DNA of 64,000 nucleotides, from assembly GCA_021234155.1 (NCBI GenBank), contig JAJEKV010000021.1, positions 20,137,592 to 20,201,591 of the forward strand. Direction: 5' to 3'. The position numbers and the translations under genes are program-made. Shown here in pieces: positions 58,521 through 64,000 of this stretch. The notes beneath the pieces are model-generated. The model was given only the letters and a program-made list of their open reading frames with translations, had not been told where the DNA came from and made no database searches. Each line of letters begins with the position of its first letter. Within the stretch, counting starts at the first letter, position 1. The stretch is from Isoetes taiwanensis. Its lineage: Eukaryota > Streptophyta > Lycopodiopsida > Isoetales > Isoetaceae.

Positions 58521-58622
58521 GCATTAGTACATCCATTCGAATACGCCATGAAATCTTAGGAAAACCTTTGTGAAAAGCGTACAAAAACACAAAGAAAACC
58601 CCCTGTTATTATGCTAAATATT
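58521..58622 (+). repeat. Dispersed repeat, copy 1 of 3
   Basis: gcattagtacatccattcga, then gcgtacaaaaacacaaagaa and aaccccctgttattatgcta. Copies are at 59598-59692 (same strand) and at 63901-63990 (opposite strand). Confidence 0.7.
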
Positions 58623-59597
58623 TAATGTAAGAAGTGTGGATGCAAAAAAATCGTTGTATGTTGGTCTTGCAACGATGCAAAATAAATTACAAAAGACTAA
58701 ACAATGATAAATCAAGAATTACAAAAGACGCCTTTGTATTTCCACGTGTACTCATTTGCTTGATATTTGAATAAAGTTTGACATCTTTCAAAAACAACAA
58801 GGTGCTGCGCACAGAGGGTTGCCCTCCATGGCCGAAGGATGAAGTGGCTTAAATCATAGTTCAAAGTCATGTTTTCACAATCAATCAAAAATAGAATACT
58901 GGATACCATGACTTTATACTTGAAGATGCCATCATAATCAAATAATTGCGCCCCTACTGTTGGTATTACACTGCAACTTATAGACCAACTCTAGTGTCCC
59001 TACCAATTCTCTGCACATCAATTTTCTAACATGTTATCCTAAGATACAAATGGCAATGAGTGTTTTTGCTCCAAATAGTGAACCCCAATCTAATTCATAG
59101 ATTGAAGCATGACCAAAGCATTCATATGTGTTTTTGGATGATGTTGTGCTCTAGTCTTAGAATTTTGTATATAGTACTATTTAAGGACCCTTTAATATTG
59201 AATTGCAAATCCTTGCAAATTTAATGGTTATTCCATAAGTTTTGGCTAGATTTGCAGTTTAGCAGAAGGCATTTCATCTAGCATATGCTTGGTTACCGTG
59301 GTCAATCTAGGGGCATCGTTAGCTGCATATTTTCAAAGGCATTTATTCACATGTTCGTAGCATTATTGCTATAGCCCAAGTTAAGATACAGATGGCTTAT
59401 CTGTCTTCCTCCCTCAGGGAAGAAGTGAGAGACCGTATACAAGATTTTGGATAAATATCTAGAACTTCTCATTTCAGAAATGCTAAACCCTATCTAGATT
59501 AGGTCTTCTATCGGAACACTAAATCCTATCTTGGATCCACTCGAGCGTTGCATGTCAAGGAGCAGGAGAAAAGGAATATGCACATTTTAAATGTATT
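58623..59597. other. No recognisable feature
   Basis: AT-rich sequence between two copies of the same dispersed repeat. Confidence 0.35.
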
Positions 59598-59692
59598 GCA
59601 TTAGTACATCCACTCGAATATACCACTAAACCACAACATATCCGAGAACGTATAAAAATACAAATAAAACCCTTGTCACTATGCTGCATATT
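59598..59692 (+). repeat. Dispersed repeat, copy 2 of 3
   Basis: gcattagtacatccactcga, then acgtataaaaatacaaataa and aacccttgtcactatgctgc. Collinear with copy 1. Confidence 0.7.
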
Positions 59693-59904
59693 CTCGAGGA
59701 GAGCCTTGGGGCATCGAGAGCTATTGGATGGGCATATTGATGAGTTGTGCCTTGCTTTGCGTTGTAGATAGAAATCCTTGTTTGTGGGTATGCACCATAA
59801 GTTGGGATATACTGTATAGTGAGATTAGTAATATTCTATAAGATTCAAACTAAATATACTTAATGATGTCAATTTGATACATGTAATGTACAATTGAAAA
59901 AAAA

Positions 59905-60062
59905 AAGGGGGTCTCTGACTGCCCTATACCACCTCTCGTATGGATATGCACCCAAACAAAGGGAGGATTTAGGAAGAATTTGATTATAAATGTGAGGGGT
60001 AATGATTTTTGTTGTGGAAAAAAATTTTGGCCCCTTGAGGGCTTGGAAAAAGTATTCCATAT
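59905..60062 (+). repeat. Dispersed repeat, partner of 55930-56106
   Basis: Starts gggggtctctgactgcccta and contains gatatgcacccaaacaaagg and aaaaaaattttggccccttg. Same order of blocks as the first copy, without the middle insertion. Confidence 0.6.
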
Positions 60063-60521
60063 AGCCATTGACAACAATGCAACACATAGACTCCGATAGC
60101 AAAAAAATACATATATGTAACATTGAGACAATACAATAGAGGAGGATGGCCAACATTGGTAAGTAGATGTTGCATGTGTGAAACATGTTGGTTCCAAGGA
60201 GTAGATGCAATGTGTGCAAACATAAAGCTAGCAAGACATACTTATCTAGAGTTTACATTGAGGATATAAAGCAACAACATTAGCACACCTTATGGGATTT
60301 GAACCCATTGTATCCTAGTAGCCATCTTGGCTTACTTATGCTATGCTGGTCAACTGACAAAACTTTTAAAAGTCTTCGCCCACTATAGTAACAAGTTGAA
60401 GTTGCTAATTAAACAACAAATCAATGCACTTGTAAAATAGCCAACTATGAAAATAGCCATTGTAACTTCTATTTCGCTTCTGTTTTGCTTCTGCCATTGT
60501 AACCTTTGATCGAAGTAATCC
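60063..60521. other. Noncoding; tRNA-like T-arm at about 60285-60303
   Basis: The minus strand contains caatgggttcaaatcccata, a perfect T-arm/box B. Upstream cagttgaccagcatagc loosely resembles box A. A SINE head is possible, but a full tRNA fold cannot be formed. Confidence 0.25.
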
Positions 60522-60575
60522 AAGAACTCAAAATGGTCAAAGAACTCAAAATGGTCAAAGAACTGAAAATGGAAA
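60522..60575 (+). repeat. Three tandem 18-bp units
   Basis: aagaactcaaaatggtca repeated three times with minor change. It encodes ELKMVK repeats in the local open frame (60506-60919), which otherwise has no recognisable domain. Confidence 0.85.
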
Positions 60576-61299
60576 GGGCAAAGATTATAAGATATTGCCT
60601 ACCTTATATTGGTATATCTACCATGTTATGCAAACAACCAAGAACGTGCAAGAGGTTTCCATCATTTCCGCAATCAACGTGCTTGATGTCGATTGGCGAA
60701 GCAACTTATGGATCTGGCACATTCAAATTAGAATATGACATAATATTAGAACTGTCAAAAACCAAAATCTCCATAAACAACACGAAGAAAAAAGAACCAA
60801 AAACCTCTATAAACAACGTAAAGGAGATTTTTGAATATTTAAAAAGAGCAATTTGGAAGTTGAAGAAGATGTTGAGATGTCCCCATTTATCATTAGAGGA
60901 AGTGGCAGTTTATCATTAGATAAAGTGGCAGTGCTTCCATAGAGATGCAGCCAGAGATTGCATGCCTCCATACTGCTCCAAAAATTGCATACCTCCATGT
61001 TGCTCATCTCTGCCAAGTAGTGTACCATCTCAAACCAATCATGGTGTAGGATTCAATAACTACTACAGTTTTCGTCCTGCAAAAGCAATAGAAGAAAATT
61101 CAAATTCTGCTTGACAACCAATGGCAGTAAAAAATATGTGATCTTTGACTAAATACTAACAATAGATAGGACTGCACATACCTCATCTGAAACTAGTGCC
61201 TTTGCAGTACCAAATATCAATGTTCTAGGTGTAGGATCTGGAGACGAATTTGAAGCATGAGAGCTTAAGCTTAAAAAAGAGCTGACAGCCTTGATTACT

Positions 61300-62200
61300 T
61301 GGCCATATCTGTACGCTCACTCATTTGAATCCTTCCTAGCTTCTGCTACATGATGTGCGAGATCTTTTGTTTGCACCCAAGGCTCAAATATTGTCCATGG
61401 AGATGTTTGGCAGACCTTGGAGACGTTTTTTTCTATAACGCATGGATTGGCCTTCATACATGGATTGAGTTTTGCCAAGACAATAGGAACCTCTGGCCAA
61501 AGGAAGATCAAGCATTTCAGTCATAGTTGGCAGATCTCTCTTCAACGTGTGACATATTATATAACTTTGATTTCTAGTTGATGAGTAGCACCCTGGATTG
61601 GCCCAATGCGATCTACAAAAATCTCAATTGTTGACATTTTGCAATCTAATGCTACCTTACTAATTTTTCTTTTTCCTTTTTTTCCTTTTTTTTTGGGAAA
61701 CAGTGACAACAGTCTTCAGAGGAGCCAGGATCTGCAGCCCAGACCGAAATTGCCTGTGATGTTGCATGTATTCAGGATCAACTTCTTTTACTATAGGCAT
61801 GTGAAAAACCGAAGAAAGGGGCTTCAATTCTCCCCCCTCTCCAGAAATTTGTGCTGCTATATTTTGCTGATTGACTACTGCCCCATTGTGGAATACTGAT
61901 TGGTTTCAGTACGCTTTCATACATAACCCAATGAAGCACAATAATTATATGTATGGAACAAAGGACCAAGCCAACTTGGCTATGCAATCAATCCAGCCAA
62001 AAACCACATCTAAAGATGATCATTTTATAATTCAGGATGACAATTCTTTCAATGCTGGCATCCACAAGACCATGCTATCAATCCCACTAACATGCCCTGC
62101 ACATCTAGGTGCTTGCCACATTTTGTATTGATGTTCAACCAAAAGCTCTTCAATATCCACATTTGATGATAGGCCTGGTCGTACAAAAAACCTGCATAAT
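61300..62200 (-). pseudogene. Coding-like minus-strand stretches, family unknown
   Basis: Several protein-like pieces occur in changing frames: FFVRPGLSSNVDIEELLVEH and MWQAPRCAGHVSG (62040-62200), NIAAQISGEGGELKPLSSVF and VKEVDPEYMQHHRQFRSGLQ (61690-61860), and IVLAKLNPCMKANPCVIEKN (61400-61490). The amino-acid composition looks genuine, and one or more decayed exons are likely. I do not recognise the protein. It lies downstream of the ClpP-like pseudogene on the same strand but does not look like ClpP. Confidence 0.3.
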
Positions 62201-62505
62201 AGAAATCTTCTTATCAATCCTTTATCCCTTGAGAAGAATCCAATTTTCTAACTCTTATACAAACTCAAAATAAACGATTTTGGTGGTAAAATGCTCAATT
62301 CTTATCAGTCTGCACATGGGTTTTTCTAACTCTAAACTCTTATGGGTCTGCAATGCTAAACAGATTATTTATATCCTTGAATCATGGAGAAGATACGCTA
62401 TCTTTGCAAAACAGAGGGGCAGCATTAAATCAAGCATGCTCAAGAAGATAAAAAAGAAAAAAGGTTCTAATTTTGATTCTTGGGCATATCGACTTTAAGA
62501 GACAA

Positions 62506-62894
62506 AACCTTTATATCAACCTCCTCGCCAATGGTAGCAAGCATTAGCAGTTGTCATATGACCCGTTATGCAACTTGGGAATTGACTGTTTGACCAAGAA
62601 GAATGATTCTGCTTTGAAGCACATCGACCGCAAGTCTACGATATTCCCTGGAGTAATCACTTCCGACTTATTGAGGAGAACCCTTTTAGCTGCTGTGATG
62701 GTAACACCGACCAAAAAAAACTAGAACACATTAATCGACTAAGACAAGAGAAAGGCGTAAACATGCTTGACTTACTTTGAAAAATAAACCGCGTAAAACA
62801 AATTTGAAGGAAATTTATTCGAGGAGAGCTCCATAATAGAACAAGTCCTCGGCGGGACGAATTTGTTGCCTTGTGGAAAAGGAGTGGCGACCAT
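62506..62894 (-). pseudogene. Plastid-type ClpP protease subunit, decayed
   Basis: ClpP subunits form the barrel-shaped serine protease of plastids. Exon 1 (62776-62894) encodes MVATPFPQGNKFVPPRTCSI and a Ser/Pro-rich continuation like a chloroplast transit peptide, and ends at a good donor (gtaagt). After an intron of about 85 bp, exon 2 reads VITPGNIVDL, then after a frame change VLQSRIILLGQTVNSQVA, stop, RVI, stop, QLLMLATIGEEVDIK. This is the ClpP start region (pattern R.I.LGQ..NS.VA.RVI.QL..LA). Two stops fall where Gln and Ser are expected. The catalytic Ser/His/Asp segments downstream were not found. The retained intron argues against a processed copy. It could equally be a ClpR-type subunit. 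Confidence 0.7.
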
Positions 62895-62994
62895 CTTCTC
62901 GAAGAACCGGGCTTTGACTCGAAAAGAAGAATGAGACAAAGAGAGTTCTTCAAACCCAACGTGGGCATAAGACTGCCTACTTCGGTGCCCTAAC

Positions 62995-63535
62995 AAGTGA
63001 GTAATGAGGCTTCAAATAGAGGGACCTTTTTCCCCAAACATGCTCCTCAAACATGCAAGATCTTATCTTCTCCAAGAATTTTACTTTCCCAAAGGCCGAA
63101 GTTTCTATCCGCTAAAATGACAGAGCTCTTGATGTGTAAAGCCGTAAGAGTTTCACCTAATTTATGCCGCAATGTAGGCGTGAGTGGCGTAAAGATAAAT
63201 CTAGCATGTCTGGCATGCCTAGAAGCTGACTTCCAACATCTCCGGAGAGATCCTTCCTACGATATTCCTATTCGCAAATCGAAGCAGATGTGAGATGCAG
63301 GAATGATAAAACGCTGATTGTTTTAAAGATTAAAGAACCTGTTGTTTTGCCCTCTTTCCATGCTGCTGTCAAGCATTCAATCTACAAAAAATAGGTCAAG
63401 AATACATATCCGGGGTGGCACTATGAATGGTGCCGGAGTGGCAAAGGCAAAGCTCGACGCTGGTGTAGAGAGAAAGCTTGATGCCGATAGACGACGATGC
63501 ATTAGCCTGCCATGGCCGGTATGCCTTCTTCCTTC
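62995..63535. other. No recognisable feature
   Basis: Short open frames on both strands without motifs (for example 62997-63293). Confidence 0.35.
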
Positions 63536-63539
63536 AACC

Positions 63540-63715
63540 AGTTATCTAGTTATCCAGTTGGAATATCTGTGATCGAGAACGCATGAGATTGCCAGTTTAC
63601 AGGGAGCAATAGGTTTGGAGCAGTCATTAGCATATCTAGGTATATTCTAGCATATACTTAGGATATGACACGAACCCACATAAACAAGGTTTTGCCCCCC
63701 TAGGGGCAACCCAAA
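63540..63715 (-). repeat. Dispersed repeat, inverted partner of 11262-11430
   Basis: Reverse complement reads gggttgcccctaggggggca, gactgctccaaacctattgc and tgtaaactggcaatctcatg, collinear with the 11.3 kb copy. Confidence 0.65.
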
Positions 63716-63837
63716 AATGACAAGAAACCATATCTAGTGGTTTGGTGCAGTTAATTATGCCAATTATTTTATATGTTCCTTAGAGTAACCAGTATGGACA
63801 GCCACACCCGTTTAGGTGATACCTACGAATAATTACA

Positions 63838-63905
63838 ATTCAGACCAATGGAAGAAGGCTATGATGGAAGAGCTTAGCTCTTTTAAAAGGACAAATACAT
63901 ATGAA
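63838..63905 (+). pseudogene. Copia reverse transcriptase N-terminal fragment
   Basis: Plus strand encodes QWKKAMMEELSSFKRTNTYE, aligned with WKDAMNAELSSFERTRTYKL of the 13-18 kb element. It belongs to a related but different copia copy. It is cut within the next codons by the dispersed repeat beginning near 63901. Confidence 0.65.
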
Positions 63906-63990
63906 TATGTAGCAAAATAACAGGGGGTTATTTTTGTATTTTTATACACTTTTTAACATGGTTTTCATATGATTTGGCGATCGTATTGAA
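63901..63990 (-). repeat. Dispersed repeat, copy 3 of 3
   Basis: Reverse complement reads gtgtataaaaatacaaaaat then aaccccctgttattttgcta, matching the copies at 58.5 and 59.6 kb. Its edge coincides with the break in the copia RT fragment. Confidence 0.65.
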
Positions 63991-64000
63991 TGAGCTGTAC

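Noticed and set aside
60285-60303. Second T-arm-like sequence ggttcaaatcc on the minus strand
   Set aside because: Only weak box A similarity upstream and no complete cloverleaf.
1-64000. CRISPR arrays, bacterial-style operons or organelle DNA insertions
   Set aside because: Repeat arrays here lack regular spacers, genes are spliced nuclear plant genes, and no plastid or mitochondrial gene was recognised.

Overview
The window is nuclear DNA of a land plant. It holds spliced plant genes or their remains (a vacuolar-type Na+/H+ exchanger, type-2 tryptophan synthase beta, a plastid-type ClpP, a lipid-binding-domain membrane protein) scattered among several classes of plant transposable elements. 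I could not place the species. Introns are spliceosomal (GT..AG), most of the sequence is AT-rich and noncoding, and gene density is very low. No rRNA, CRISPR or convincing complete tRNA was seen.

Layout. 1-1 kb: degenerate Ty1/copia gag on the minus strand. 2.5-3.5 kb: minus-strand relic of a repetitive coiled-coil protein. 4.7-5.3 kb: truncated LINE. 6.0-10.6 kb: NHX-type exchanger on the minus strand, with 11 exon boundaries placed and at least five frame breaks. 11.2-13.2 kb: dispersed repeats. 13.2-18.5 kb: complete copia element with LTRs and a 5-bp target duplication. 18.5-23.5 kb: noncoding DNA with several duplications, ending at a Helitron 3' terminus. 23.7-24.4 kb: LINE fragment. 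25.8-27.1 kb: TrpB2 pseudogene. 28-31 kb: MITE and LINE tails. 31.5-33.1 kb: the best-preserved cellular gene, a putative VASt/StAR-like protein with a C-terminal membrane anchor. 34.4-39.5 kb: two different LINEs. 40-44.7 kb: a Ty3/gypsy chromovirus-type element on the minus strand without recognisable LTRs. 45.2 kb: a single exon with weak BAH resemblance. 46.7-49.3 kb: L1-type LINE. 52.2 kb: a strong long hairpin beside a tandem repeat. 53-55.3 kb: a LINE of the 36.7-39.5 kb family, interrupted by a MITE. 55.3-64 kb: dispersed repeats, a ClpP pseudogene and a copia RT fragment.

The most coherent structural result is one APE-type LINE family present as about nine fragments. They share a 3' tail (a short stem-loop, then a block of about 40 nt with GGTCCCATAGGCC and GTGGACGATAAAA), and each is followed by a different microsatellite. 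A second result concerns the copia element. Differences between its two LTRs, its primer-binding site and many of its coding breaks cluster at CAG/CTG/CCGG motifs, which suggests either decay at methylated CHG sites or consensus error there. Frame breaks in the cellular genes may therefore be a mixture of real decay and sequence noise. I found no operon-like or multi-gene novel system. The interest lies in transposon structure, nested insertions and gene decay.
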